The translations under genes were made by a program, and so were the position numbers. A stretch of 64,000 bases of DNA, taken from CAYHVK01 sp964360255 (GTDB taxonomy: Bacteria; Bdellovibrionota; Bdellovibrionia; Bdellovibrionales; UBA1609). The stretch lies in NCBI GenBank assembly GCA_964360255.1, contig CAYHVK010000010.1:1-64000 (forward strand), given 5' to 3'. Below the pieces are notes generated by a model, which saw only the letters and a list, made by a program, of their open reading frames with translations, searched no databases and was not told the origin of the DNA. Below, piece by piece: positions 32,545 to 41,325 of the stretch; position 1 is the stretch's first letter, and every line of letters begins with the position of its first letter.

Positions 32545-34548
32545 ATGCACTATTACCAGATCGCCGTTGATGCTCCACTCCCCACGGTTCTAACTTACAA
32601 ATCAGAAAATGAGTTAAAGCGTGGACAAAGTGTGATCGTGCCTCTTGGCAAGCGCAAAGCCAATGGGGTGGTTATCAATAGCACGCCCGATGCTGGCCCA
32701 CATCAACTTAAAGATATTATTTCTATTGATGAAACTCAGCCCGTACTCAGCGATAAATTTGTCAGTTGGCTTGAGTGGCTCTCTGATTATTATGTCCACC
32801 CCATTGGCCAAGTGACTTCACTTGCGTTTGCTCCCCTCTCCGCCAATGTTAAAAAAAGAAAATCGAGCAAGGCCCCCGTAGTTAAAACTTATCAGCAGAG
32901 CCAGCCCATGACTTTGACTGAAGAGCAGGCGGCGTGCTTTACAGCCATCTCAAAAAGTAGTGAATTCTCGGTTCATCTTCTTCACGGTGTAACAGGATCA
33001 GGCAAAACCGAAATTTATCTTCAGCTTCTTGCGGACGTGCTCGAAAAAAACCAAACGGGTCTCGTATTAGTGCCAGAGATTTCTCTCACTCCCCAACTGG
33101 TCGAGCGCTTTGCCGCTCGCTTCGGTGAGAAAATCGCCGTCATTCACTCTCATCTCACCGAGCGCGAAAAAACCGATCAATGGTGGTCGGCAGTAAAAGG
33201 TGAAAAGAAAATTTTAATTGGTGCTCGCTCAGCGCTTTTTTGTCCTATTAATAATTTAGGTCTTATCATCGTCGATGAAGAGCACGAGCCCAGCTACAAA
33301 CAAGACGAGAAATTAAAATACAATGCCCGCGACTCGGCAATAGTTCTCGCCAAACAAATGAACTGCCCTATTCTTCTTGGCTCGGCGACACCGAGTCTTG
33401 AAAGCTGGGCTCATGCCATAAGCGGTAAATATCAACTCCACCAAATGAAACATCGAGTTTCACATCGTTCGCTTCCGCATGTGGACGTCATTGATATGCG
33501 CGAGAAGCAAAACTCGAATCCTGATTTACCCTTTTGGCTGAGCACTCCGCTTTATAACGCCATTGTTGAAACTTTAGAGAAGAAGCAGCAAGTGGCTCTG
33601 TTTCTCAATCGTCGCGGCATTGCCCAAACCACCATGTGCCGCGCTTGCGGTTTTACTCATCGCTGCCCGAACTGCGAAATTACGCTTACACTTCACGGCG
33701 AACGCCACCTCGTCTGCCATTACTGTGAGTACACGACTCGCAAAGAAGACTACTGCCCACAATGTAAGGACGGAGAATTGGCCGCCCTAGGCATGGGCAC
33801 AGAACAACTTGAAAAAGATATGCAGAAGCTTTTTGAGGCCGCCGTGGTGGCCCGCGCTGATCGCGATGAGATCACTTCACGCGAAAGTCTTGAAGAGCTT
33901 ATCAAGCGGATGGAAGACGACGAAATTAATATTCTTGTGGGCACTCAGATGATTGCAAAAGGTTTGGACTTTAAAAATCTAACCTTGGTTGGACTTGTGA
34001 TGGCCGACGTGGGTTTTAACTTACCTGATTTTCGCTCTACCGAAAGAAGTTTTCAGCTCCTCACTCAGGTGAGTGGGCGGAGCGGTCGTCACTTCGATGA
34101 CGGCGGCAAAGTTATAATTCAAACATACAACACTGAGTACCCAGCGCTTGAGTTTTCAAAAACTGCTGACTTTGAAGGCTTCGCTAAAGGTGAACTTGAG
34201 CTCAGAAAAGAGCTTCTCTATCCGCCCTATGGCCGCTTAGCTTCGATTCGAATCATCGGCAGCAATTTGAAAAGCGTTGAAGAGACCGCTGAACTCTGTG
34301 CTGAACGCGCGAAAAAGCTTAAATCCCGCAACGAGCAAAAGCCCTCTGCCTATTCTGAGATTCAGGTTTTGGGTCCGGCCCCATCACCGTTATTTAAGAT
34401 TCGAAACCAATATCGCTACCATTTGCTACTGAAAGCTCCACCCACCGGAGTTTTGAGTTCATTCTGTCGTCAGCTCCTCGGAGATTTGAAATGGGCCTCG
34501 ACTGGCACTAAGGTCCAAGTCGACATCGACCCGATACATTTGCTTTAA
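32545..34548 (+). CDS. priA: Primosomal protein N' (replication restart helicase)
   Basis: 667 aa against about 730 in E. coli. The N-terminal DNA-binding domain (YYQIAVDAPLPTVLTYKSE) is recognisable. The helicase core has Walker A LHGVTGSGKTEIYLQ near residue 150, IIVDEEHEPSYKQ near 242 and GSATPSLES near 278. Eight cysteines in CRACG, CPNCE, CHYCEY and CPQCKDG (about 365-415) bind two zincs. Motifs ILVGTQMIAKGLDF and QVSGRSGR complete it. It follows the exported protein by 12 bp. TAGAAT 8 nt upstream of the ATG could also be a local -10. Confidence 0.96.
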   Translation: MHYYQIAVDAPLPTVLTYKSENELKRGQSVIVPLGKRKANGVVINSTPDAGPHQLKDIISIDETQPVLSDKFVSWLEWLSDYYVHPIGQVTSLAFAPLSANVKKRKSSKAPVVKTYQQSQPMTLTEEQAACFTAISKSSEFSVHLLHGVTGSGKTEIYLQLLADVLEKNQTGLVLVPEISLTPQLVERFAARFGEKIAVIHSHLTEREKTDQWWSAVKGEKKILIGARSALFCPINNLGLIIVDEEHEPSYKQDEKLKYNARDSAIVLAKQMNCPILLGSATPSLESWAHAISGKYQLHQMKHRVSHRSLPHVDVIDMREKQNSNPDLPFWLSTPLYNAIVETLEKKQQVALFLNRRGIAQTTMCRACGFTHRCPNCEITLTLHGERHLVCHYCEYTTRKEDYCPQCKDGELAALGMGTEQLEKDMQKLFEAAVVARADRDEITSRESLEELIKRMEDDEINILVGTQMIAKGLDFKNLTLVGLVMADVGFNLPDFRSTERSFQLLTQVSGRSGRHFDDGGKVIIQTYNTEYPALEFSKTADFEGFAKGELELRKELLYPPYGRLASIRIIGSNLKSVEETAELCAERAKKLKSRNEQKPSAYSEIQVLGPAPSPLFKIRNQYRYHLLLKAPPTGVLSSFCRQLLGDLKWASTGTKVQVDIDPIHLL

Positions 34549-34557
34549 TAGTAATAG

Positions 34558-35415
34558 ATGTCTGATACAAATACTGAAGTGAGTTGCCCACGCTGTGGCA
34601 GCACAGTGAGCACACTCACAACCATTGATACGGGAATGCGCTTAGCTTTACAAAAAGCTACTGAAGTCGCAAGTTTGCCAGGACAGGTTTGCGACGGTTG
34701 TTATTCAGAACTCACCAGCAAAGTTTCTCAAGGTATGAAACTTCGCATGGAGCAAGTCGCACGCGAAAAAAATCGCACCATGATGTGGAAGAGCCGAGTG
34801 AATCTTGTGAAACAAGCCCGTCAGCTTATGCAGCTTCGTGCGTTTCCGGAAGCGGCCATTAACTACGAAAAATATATTCGTGTCCTCGAGATTTCTTTTG
34901 ATGTAAAGGCCGGGCAACTAAAACCCGATATTTTTGGTAAATCGGCGCGCTCAAAAGAGCTCACCGTTATTTCCACCGTTTATTGGGATCTCTTGCGCAT
35001 CTACGACACCAACCCCGCTTATCGTGATCGCATGGTTGTGGCAGGTAAAAAGCTGGCGGAATTTTTGCCTTTCAGCCCTATTTTTCCGGATGTGGTTACA
35101 AAAGCTCATGCGTTTCTGCCCACGGCTCGCAACCCCGATATAGTAAAAACTTTTCTGCGTGACTCAAAAGCTCTCCGTGGTCGCTGCTTCGTTGCCACGG
35201 CCGCATTCGAGGACACTACGCACCCCACAGTTGCTGCCTTACGTAACTTTCGTGATACGCATTTGCTTAAATCAAATGTCGGCGTGCGTTTTGTTATTTT
35301 CTATTACAATCGCTCCCCTAAATGGGCCACGTGGCTTGAGCAGCATCCCAAATATAAAAAAGTAAGCCGCCATCTGTTAACGGCACTTGTAAAAACACTT
35401 CAGTTTTTTTCTTGA
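34558..35415 (+). CDS. Zinc-ribbon protein with C-terminal CFxATAAx motif
   Basis: A 285-aa protein of unknown function. The N-terminus holds a zinc ribbon (CPRCG near residue 10 and CDGC near 45). The middle (about 60-200) is helical and may be TPR-like. The C-terminal ~70 residues carry CFVATAAFEDTTHPTVAAL, then LRNFRDTHLL and YYNRSP, the CFIATAAYG-type box found at the C-terminus of many otherwise unrelated proteins. It starts 9 bp after priA, so is probably cotranscribed. There is no signal peptide. Confidence 0.7.
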   Translation: MSDTNTEVSCPRCGSTVSTLTTIDTGMRLALQKATEVASLPGQVCDGCYSELTSKVSQGMKLRMEQVAREKNRTMMWKSRVNLVKQARQLMQLRAFPEAAINYEKYIRVLEISFDVKAGQLKPDIFGKSARSKELTVISTVYWDLLRIYDTNPAYRDRMVVAGKKLAEFLPFSPIFPDVVTKAHAFLPTARNPDIVKTFLRDSKALRGRCFVATAAFEDTTHPTVAALRNFRDTHLLKSNVGVRFVIFYYNRSPKWATWLEQHPKYKKVSRHLLTALVKTLQFFS

Positions 35416-35446
35416 AAAGCCCTCAGAATTCAGGTCTTTTAAATTC

Positions 35447-36574
35447 ATGAGTACACAAAAAATAATTATCGTCGGCCAAAACACATCTGCTTTTTTAACT
35501 GCCTATGCTTTGACTCAAGCGGGCCACAAAGTGACCCTAGTTGAAAGCGGCAACACCGCCGAAAACTTAAGCTCAGTGGGAGCCGCTGAAATCGAAGCCG
35601 TGCCTTCTGACGCTGCTACTTTTGAAGCCGTGGCTTGGCTCGAAACTGTGCTCGCTACGTCGACAATTTCAACGGAAGCCGAGATGAGCCCCGCCACCCT
35701 TAGCGATGGCGAAACAAAACCCTTCCTTGGCTTCGGAGACTCTCCTTATAAAAGCATTTCTCCACTTTCGGCTTACAATCTCACTCGTAGGCTCAAGTTT
35801 AAGCCCTATCTGGCCCAACTTATGGCCACGCTTCGCGTACAGAAAAATTTTGCTGTGATTCCTTACTCTGAAGTGACCGCGATCGATGATCTCGATCAGA
35901 AAATTCGCTCGATCACTGTAAATGGCCAGCAGCTTGAAGCTGATTATTTTATTTTTACTGAGCATCCAAAGACCCTCACTAGCATCTTACCGGCCGATGT
36001 TCTTGGTACGCGTATTAAGAGTAAAATTGCGAAGTCTGCTACTTGGACTGAAATTCGTCTTATATTTCAGCATAAAAATCCACTTTTCATTGCTGACCAT
36101 GTCCTTTATTTATTGCCGCCCTCTATCCGTAACGAGCCATTTATTGGTCAATTTCAACTTATCGATGCAGATGATGGTACTAGCTGCCGATCAGTTTGGC
36201 AGAGCTATGTAGAGAGCGAATTGGCTGAAGACCCAGAAATCGTATCAACCACAATGAAGCACATGAAAAAGACCCTTCAAAAGGTTTTCTCGAACTCGAA
36301 TGAGTTCACCAAAGAACAATTTATTGTTGTAAATCCAGATAGTTACGGTGATTTTAGCTGGGCAAAAGATGGCTTCGGTTTTGAAGCTGATCTGACTAAT
36401 ATGATTATGGCTATTCCGGTTCTATATCCTATCCCAGGTATTATGGGGTGCGTTATGGCCGCTTATGCAGCTGTAACTCGCATTACAAATCCGGCCGCTC
36501 TCGAAGAGAAATCTACCAACCTACGGGAACCTTCACTTTTATCCTCATCTGATGTTGCCGACCACGGCGCTTAA
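35447..36574 (+). CDS. FAD/NAD(P)-binding oxidoreductase-like protein
   Basis: A 375-aa protein starting with a Rossmann beta-alpha-beta unit (KIIIVGQNTSAFLTAYALTQ then AGHKVTLVES). The dinucleotide loop reads G-Q-N-T-S-A, not GxGxxG, so cofactor binding may be altered. A second typical segment, ITVNGQQLEADYFIFTEHP near 160-175, resembles the strand where amine-oxidase/phytoene-desaturase-like proteins close the FAD site. No substrate motif was recognised. It stands directly before the rpsB leader with no visible Shine-Dalgarno. Confidence 0.6.
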   Translation: MSTQKIIIVGQNTSAFLTAYALTQAGHKVTLVESGNTAENLSSVGAAEIEAVPSDAATFEAVAWLETVLATSTISTEAEMSPATLSDGETKPFLGFGDSPYKSISPLSAYNLTRRLKFKPYLAQLMATLRVQKNFAVIPYSEVTAIDDLDQKIRSITVNGQQLEADYFIFTEHPKTLTSILPADVLGTRIKSKIAKSATWTEIRLIFQHKNPLFIADHVLYLLPPSIRNEPFIGQFQLIDADDGTSCRSVWQSYVESELAEDPEIVSTTMKHMKKTLQKVFSNSNEFTKEQFIVVNPDSYGDFSWAKDGFGFEADLTNMIMAIPVLYPIPGIMGCVMAAYAAVTRITNPAALEEKSTNLREPSLLSSSDVADHGA

Positions 36575-36604
36575 TGTTAAATCCTTCAGCTCAATAAATA
36601 CGCA

Positions 36605-36653
36605 CCTTTCGTGTTCTTTGGTGCCCTGAATTTTTCGGGGTCGATACGAGAGG
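36605..36653 (+). promoter_or_regulatory. Structured rpsB leader
   Basis: An outer 8-bp stem (36605-36612 with 36646-36653, one wobble) encloses a 7-bp hairpin (36624-36630 with 36634-36640, loop TTT, one wobble). The structure ends 12 nt before AGAGAGGA (36665-36672), the ribosome-binding site of rpsB. A nested leader stem in this position is what S2 autogenous control would use; the pairing was found by eye. Confidence 0.5.
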
Positions 36654-36678
36654 GAGGCTTAACCAGAGAGGAAATTTT

Positions 36679-37623
36679 ATGGCCCAAGTAACCATCAAAG
36701 AGATGTTGGATGCAGGCGTCCATTTCGGACACCAAACTCAACGCTGGAACCCAAAGATGAAACCGTATGTCTACGCAGCTCGCGGCGGCATTCACATCAT
36801 CGATCTACAAAAAACATATGTTCACGCCAAACATGCAGCTGACTTTGTAAAAAGCATGGCTTCAAAAGGCGGACGTTTGATTTTTGTTGGAACAAAAAAA
36901 CAAGCACAAGAGCCAATTCTAGAAGCGGCTGAAAAGTGTGGTCAGTACCACGTTACAAAACGTTGGCTCGGCGGAATGCTCACGAACTTCCAAACTGTTC
37001 AACAATCAGTGAACCGTTTGAAAAAAATCGATCAAATGCGCGAAAAGGGAGAACTAGAATTCTTCTCTAAGAAAGAGCGCATCGGTATCGAAAAAGATTA
37101 TATCAAACTTAACGACTACCTTAGCGGTATCCGTGAACTTAAAGACATGCCTTCTTGCATGTTCGTTATCGACTTGAACAAAGAGCACATCGCTGTTGCT
37201 GAAGCAAAACGCCTTGGCATCCCAGTTGTTGCTATCGCTGATACAAATACAAATCCTGAAATCGTTGATTACCCAATTCCTGGTAACGATGATGCAATTC
37301 GTTCTATTAAGTTGTTCGCTAATCTTATGGCAGATTCATTCCTTGAAGGTGCTAAGACTTGGCAAGAAGAGCTTAAAAAAGGTGGCGGCCGTGAGAAAGA
37401 AATCACTGCTGAAACTTTTGAAGCTAAAGACTCTCGTCCTGCACGCCGCCCTCGTTCGGGTAAACAGGAAGAAGAGTCTAAAGCTGCAGCAGCTGGTCCT
37501 TCAGTAGTTAAAGTGACTCGTCGTAAACTTGTGGCAGCTGGTACAGCTGACGAAGTTGAAATCGCAGCAGAACTTGAGAACTCTGAATCCGCTACTCCTT
37601 CTGACGACACGACAGAACAATAG
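36679..37623 (+). CDS. rpsB: 30S ribosomal protein S2 with C-terminal extension
   Basis: 314 aa against 241 in E. coli. The S2 core is canonical: MLDAGVHFGHQTQRWNPKMK at the N-terminus, KRWLGGMLTNFQTV near 94, and PVVAIADTNTNPE followed by VDYPIPGNDDAIRS near 185-205. Residues ~235-314 form a charged, low-complexity tail rich in Lys, Glu, Arg and Ala (EAKDSRPARRPRSG, KLVAAGTADEVEIAAELENS). A strong ribosome-binding site precedes ATG 36679. rpsB heads the tsf-pyrH-frr-uppS-cdsA-rseP-tsaB block; an attenuator-like terminator separates it from tsf. Confidence 0.97.
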   Translation: MAQVTIKEMLDAGVHFGHQTQRWNPKMKPYVYAARGGIHIIDLQKTYVHAKHAADFVKSMASKGGRLIFVGTKKQAQEPILEAAEKCGQYHVTKRWLGGMLTNFQTVQQSVNRLKKIDQMREKGELEFFSKKERIGIEKDYIKLNDYLSGIRELKDMPSCMFVIDLNKEHIAVAEAKRLGIPVVAIADTNTNPEIVDYPIPGNDDAIRSIKLFANLMADSFLEGAKTWQEELKKGGGREKEITAETFEAKDSRPARRPRSGKQEEESKAAAAGPSVVKVTRRKLVAAGTADEVEIAAELENSESATPSDDTTEQ

Positions 37624-37632
37624 AACGTCTAT

Positions 37633-37668
37633 AGGGCTGAAATTTCTTTCGGCCCTTTTATTTTTTTG
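37633..37668 (+). terminator. Terminator/attenuator between rpsB and tsf
   Basis: AGGGCTGAAA (37633-37642) pairs with TTTCGGCCCT (37647-37656) through one wobble, with loop TTTC, then a T-rich run. It probably makes partial termination so that rpsB exceeds tsf, as in other bacteria. Confidence 0.8.
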
Positions 37669-37689
37669 AAATTTTGAAAGGTAAATAGA

Positions 37690-38349
37690 ATGATTACTGC
37701 AACTCTTGTTAAAGAACTCCGTGAAAAAACAAGTGCTGGAATGCTTGATTGCAAAAAAGCTCTTGAAGAAACTAAAGGCGATTTCGAAAAAGCCGTAGAA
37801 TGGCTTCGCACTAAAGGTATTTCTAAAGCTGAGAAAAAGGCGGGCCGTTTAGCTGCTGAAGGTATGGTTCATGCTTATATCCACCAAGGTAGCCGCGTTG
37901 GCGTTCTTGTGGAAGTGAACTCTGAAACTGACTTCGTATCTCGCAATGAACAGTTTCAACAATTTGTTAACGATGTGGCTCTTCACATTGCTGCAATGGC
38001 TCCTCGCTTCGTTCGCGTTGACGAAATCTCACAAGAAATTCGCGATACAGAAGCGCGCATCTTGAAAGCAAAAGCGATCGAAGAAGGCAAAAAACCAGAA
38101 ATGCTTGATAAAATCGTTGATGGCCAAATTAAAAAATGGGCGGCTGAAATCTGCTTAATGGATCAAAAATTCGTTAAGAATCCAGATAAGACTATCGATC
38201 AAATTCTAAAAGAACTCATTGCGACTATCGGTGAAAACCTAGTGGTTCGTCGTTTTGTTCGTTATGAACTTGGCGAAGGTCTTGAAAAACGCAGCAACAA
38301 TTTTGCTGAAGAAGTGGCTGCCCAAGCTGCTGCTGCAGCGAAAAACTAA
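37690..38349 (+). CDS. tsf: Elongation factor Ts (short form)
   Basis: Guanine-nucleotide exchange factor for EF-Tu. At 219 aa it is shorter than E. coli (283) and resembles the single-core short form known from Thermus. The UBA-like N-terminal domain with LVKELREKTSAGMLDCKKAL and the core motif VGVLVEVNSETDFVSRNEQF near residue 75 are intact. A short Ala-rich tail ends the protein. AAAGGTAA precedes the ATG. Confidence 0.95.
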   Translation: MITATLVKELREKTSAGMLDCKKALEETKGDFEKAVEWLRTKGISKAEKKAGRLAAEGMVHAYIHQGSRVGVLVEVNSETDFVSRNEQFQQFVNDVALHIAAMAPRFVRVDEISQEIRDTEARILKAKAIEEGKKPEMLDKIVDGQIKKWAAEICLMDQKFVKNPDKTIDQILKELIATIGENLVVRRFVRYELGEGLEKRSNNFAEEVAAQAAAAAKN

Positions 38350-38361
38350 GCCGGAGCTTTC

Positions 38362-39075
38362 TTGGCTAAACCTGTCTATAAAAGAATTTTACTCAAACTG
38401 AGTGGTGAAGCCCTTGCTGGTGAGCAAGGGACCGGCATTAATACTGATGTGCTGAAGTCGATCGCCAAAGGCGTGAAAGACGCCCACGATCTCGGTATTC
38501 AGATCGGCATTGTTATTGGCGGTGGTAACATCTTTAGAGGTGTTGCGGCTTCTGCCAATGGCATGGATCGCGCTAGCTCAGATTATATGGGTATGCTCGC
38601 CACTTGTATTAATGCCCTGGCATTACAAGATGCGTTCGAAAAAGAAAAGCTCGTCACTCGTGTTCAGTCCGCCATTACAATGGCAGAAATTTCTGAACCT
38701 TATATTCGTCGTAAAGCTATGCGCCACTTAGAAAAAGAGCGCATTGTGATTTTCGCTGCTGGAACCGGTAACCCATTCTTCACGACAGATACGGCTGCCG
38801 CTCTCCGCGCCATGGAAATCAACGCCGATGTAATTTTGAAAGCCACGAAAGTGGATGGAATCTACGACAAAGACCCGGTTAAAAACAAAGATGCGAAGAA
38901 GTTCGATGAACTCAGTTATATCGATGTTTTAAACAAAGGCCTGCAGGTTATGGACTCAACCGCCATTAGCCTATGTATGGATAATAAACTGCCAATTATC
39001 ACGTTCAGCTTGAAAGACCCTGCCAATATTAAAAAAGTTGTACTGGGTGAGCGTGTTGGCACTATAGTTAGATAG
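38362..39075 (+). CDS. pyrH: Uridylate kinase
   Basis: Phosphorylates UMP to UDP; 237 aa, standard length. Motifs: KRILLKLSGEALAGEQGTGI, VIGGGNIFRGVAAS, and the UMP/ATP site segment AAGTGNPFFTTDTAAALRA near 130-148, then VDGIYDKDPVKN. Start is TTG 38362 with CCGGAG (38351-38356) upstream, 12 bp after tsf. Confidence 0.96.
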   Translation: MAKPVYKRILLKLSGEALAGEQGTGINTDVLKSIAKGVKDAHDLGIQIGIVIGGGNIFRGVAASANGMDRASSDYMGMLATCINALALQDAFEKEKLVTRVQSAITMAEISEPYIRRKAMRHLEKERIVIFAAGTGNPFFTTDTAAALRAMEINADVILKATKVDGIYDKDPVKNKDAKKFDELSYIDVLNKGLQVMDSTAISLCMDNKLPIITFSLKDPANIKKVVLGERVGTIVR

Positions 39076-39104
39076 TAACTTAGGTAAATGACGGAGGCTC
39101 GCAC

Positions 39105-39662
39105 ATGATTGAAGAAACAAAAACCGCTGCAGAAACCTTAATGAAGAACGCTGTCGCTTCTTTACAAAACGAACTCAAAAAAATCAGAACCGGCCGCGCT
39201 CAAGTGAGCATGCTCGACAACGTAAAAGTAAATTATTACGGGCAACCTTCTCCCCTGAACCAAGTGGCTTCAGTTTCTTGCCCAGACGCGAGAACATTTT
39301 TGATCGCTCCTTGGGAAGCTGCCATTCTTAAAGAAATTGAACAGGCCATCATCAAAAGCGATGTCGGTATGACGCCGCAAAACGATGGCAAGGTCATCCG
39401 CTTAAAACTTCCTGAGCTCACAGAAGAGCGTCGTAAAGATTTAGCAAAGAACGTTAAGAAAATTGCTGAAGATGCGCGCGTAGCTGTTCGCATGGCTCGC
39501 CGTGACGCTAATGAAAAACTCAAAGGTGCACTTAAAGGTAAGGCTATCAGCGAAGATGATGAAAAACGCGGCTCTGAGCTCGTACAAAAATTGACTGACG
39601 ATTACATTAAGAAAGTCGACCAAGTCGGAGCAGAAAAAGAAAAAGAACTCTTAACTTTGTGA
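39105..39662 (+). CDS. frr: Ribosome recycling factor
   Basis: 185 aa, the standard length. Family motifs include LKKIRTGRAQVSMLDNVKV near 25-43, the PSPLNQVASVS loop, and the C-terminal helix ELVQKLTDDYIKKVDQ. It lies 29 bp after pyrH with GGAG ahead of the ATG. Confidence 0.97.
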   Translation: MIEETKTAAETLMKNAVASLQNELKKIRTGRAQVSMLDNVKVNYYGQPSPLNQVASVSCPDARTFLIAPWEAAILKEIEQAIIKSDVGMTPQNDGKVIRLKLPELTEERRKDLAKNVKKIAEDARVAVRMARRDANEKLKGALKGKAISEDDEKRGSELVQKLTDDYIKKVDQVGAEKEKELLTL

Positions 39663-39672
39663 GCTAGAGTTG

Positions 39673-40410
39673 ATGTCATTGCCCAAACACGTAGCAATTA
39701 TTATGGACGGAAATGGCAGATGGGCCCAGAAGCGTGGCCACAATCGCATTTTCGGTCATATTCGCGGAGCTAAAATAGCCCGCAATATAATTGTTCACTG
39801 TGCCGAGCGTGGCCTTAAGCATCTCACTTTATTTACTTTTAGCACTGAGAACTGGTTTCGCCCTCGCGCTGAAATTACGTTCCTTATGAAACTTTTGGTT
39901 CGCCAATTGCGCAAAGAAAAGCAGACCCTCATTAAAAATAATATTCGCTTTAAGATGATCGGCAACCTCAATCGTCTCCCTGAAGAGACTCGTAATGTTG
40001 TTCTAGAAACTATCGCTGAAACTGAACACCTGACGGGTATGGAGCTCACTTTTGCTCTCAGCTATGGTGGGCGACAAGAGATCTGTGACACAGTTCGTGA
40101 GTTAGCTGAGCGAGTGAAACAAGGCGATCTCGAGCCCTCTGAGATTGATGAGTCTCTCATTGATTCTAGCTTGGCCTCTTCTTTTCTGCCTGACCCAGAT
40201 CTTATTGTTCGCACAAGTGGCGAGCACCGCTTATCAAATTTCTTTTTATGGCAAGCGGCCTACAGTGAACTTTATGTTTCACCCGTGCTTTGGCCTGACT
40301 TTTCCACCCAAGATCTCGAGCAGGCTTTTGAATTCTATGCTGGTCGTGAAAGACGTTTTGGTCGCGTAAAGACCGAGACAATACCCTCTGCTGAAACTTG
40401 GATGAAATGA
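39673..40410 (+). CDS. uppS: Undecaprenyl diphosphate synthase
   Basis: Makes the C55 carrier lipid for peptidoglycan; 245 aa. Signature MDGNGRWAQKRGHNRIFGH near residue 12, LTLFTFSTENWFRP near 55-68, and the C-terminal PDLIVRTSGEHRLSNFFLWQ. ATG 39673 is preferred over the adjacent TTG 39670. Its stop overlaps the cdsA start. Confidence 0.96.
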   Translation: MSLPKHVAIIMDGNGRWAQKRGHNRIFGHIRGAKIARNIIVHCAERGLKHLTLFTFSTENWFRPRAEITFLMKLLVRQLRKEKQTLIKNNIRFKMIGNLNRLPEETRNVVLETIAETEHLTGMELTFALSYGGRQEICDTVRELAERVKQGDLEPSEIDESLIDSSLASSFLPDPDLIVRTSGEHRLSNFFLWQAAYSELYVSPVLWPDFSTQDLEQAFEFYAGRERRFGRVKTETIPSAETWMK

Positions 40411-41246
40411 ATTCACTCGCTAAACGAGTCATTTCGGCTGTCATTGCCTTAACGCTTCTCGTTTTTACCCATTATTTTTTCGCTCGTGAAGGCCTCTTAA
40501 TTCTCGGTGGTTTAATTTTCGGTGGCGGAGCGTACGAATATTCAAAAATGGCTTTTACAAAAGCTCCTGGCCGTTTTCATGTCTTGTTCCTTAGCTCTGC
40601 CTTTATTTTATTAATCATCACGATTTCAGCTATTTCTCTTAGCACATCACTTTGGGCTATTGCTGCAACGACTTTTATCTCGTGCTCGCTTTGGTCTTTA
40701 CGGGGGAAGGTCGCTAACGATCAGCTTTTGAATACTGTGGCCCTGGCCACACTTGGCCTTCTCTACTGCGCACTTCTTCCTACATTTATTTTGCGTTTAC
40801 TTTCTTTACCCGATGGCCTCGCTTGGTTTGCACTACTTGTCGCCGTTGTTTTTTCAGGCGATACCTTTGCGTACTTCGGTGGAATTAGCTTCGGAAAAAA
40901 TAAACTTATGCCAACGCTTTCACCTGGTAAAACTATTGCGGGAGCTGTATCTGGCTTAGCCGGTTCAGCTGTTGCCGGAGTCCTCATCGGTCACTTTTAT
41001 CTCTCGGCGCACCCACTTTGGGCCATAGTTCTTTGTTCAATCTTGGCTTCGGTACTCGCGCAGAATGGAGATCTCTTTGAATCTCTGATTAAGCGTGTCG
41101 CAGACGTAAAAGATTCAGGAAGAATCATGCCGGGACATGGCGGAATCTTAGATCGCTTAGACGGTGTTTATTTCGCGGCCCCTCTTATATTTGCGGTAGC
41201 TGACTATTTATACCGCACAACCCCAATTCTCGAGCTAAATTGGTAG
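40407..41246 (+). CDS. cdsA: Phosphatidate cytidylyltransferase
   Basis: Integral inner-membrane enzyme making CDP-diacylglycerol, 279 aa, with about eight hydrophobic segments. The C-terminal signature ESLIKRVADVKDSGRIMPGH then GGILDRLDGVYFAAP is complete, preceded by GDTFAYFGGISFGKNKL. The ATG at 40407 overlaps the uppS stop (ATGA); an upstream in-frame TTG would add only three residues. Confidence 0.94.
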   Translation: MNSLAKRVISAVIALTLLVFTHYFFAREGLLILGGLIFGGGAYEYSKMAFTKAPGRFHVLFLSSAFILLIITISAISLSTSLWAIAATTFISCSLWSLRGKVANDQLLNTVALATLGLLYCALLPTFILRLLSLPDGLAWFALLVAVVFSGDTFAYFGGISFGKNKLMPTLSPGKTIAGAVSGLAGSAVAGVLIGHFYLSAHPLWAIVLCSILASVLAQNGDLFESLIKRVADVKDSGRIMPGHGGILDRLDGVYFAAPLIFAVADYLYRTTPILELNW

Positions 41247-41325
41247 TTGATAACCAGACTAGCCCGGCCCTCGACTTTTACAAAATAACTAGCTGTTATC
41301 CAGAAACACTTTTAAAATAACCTCT

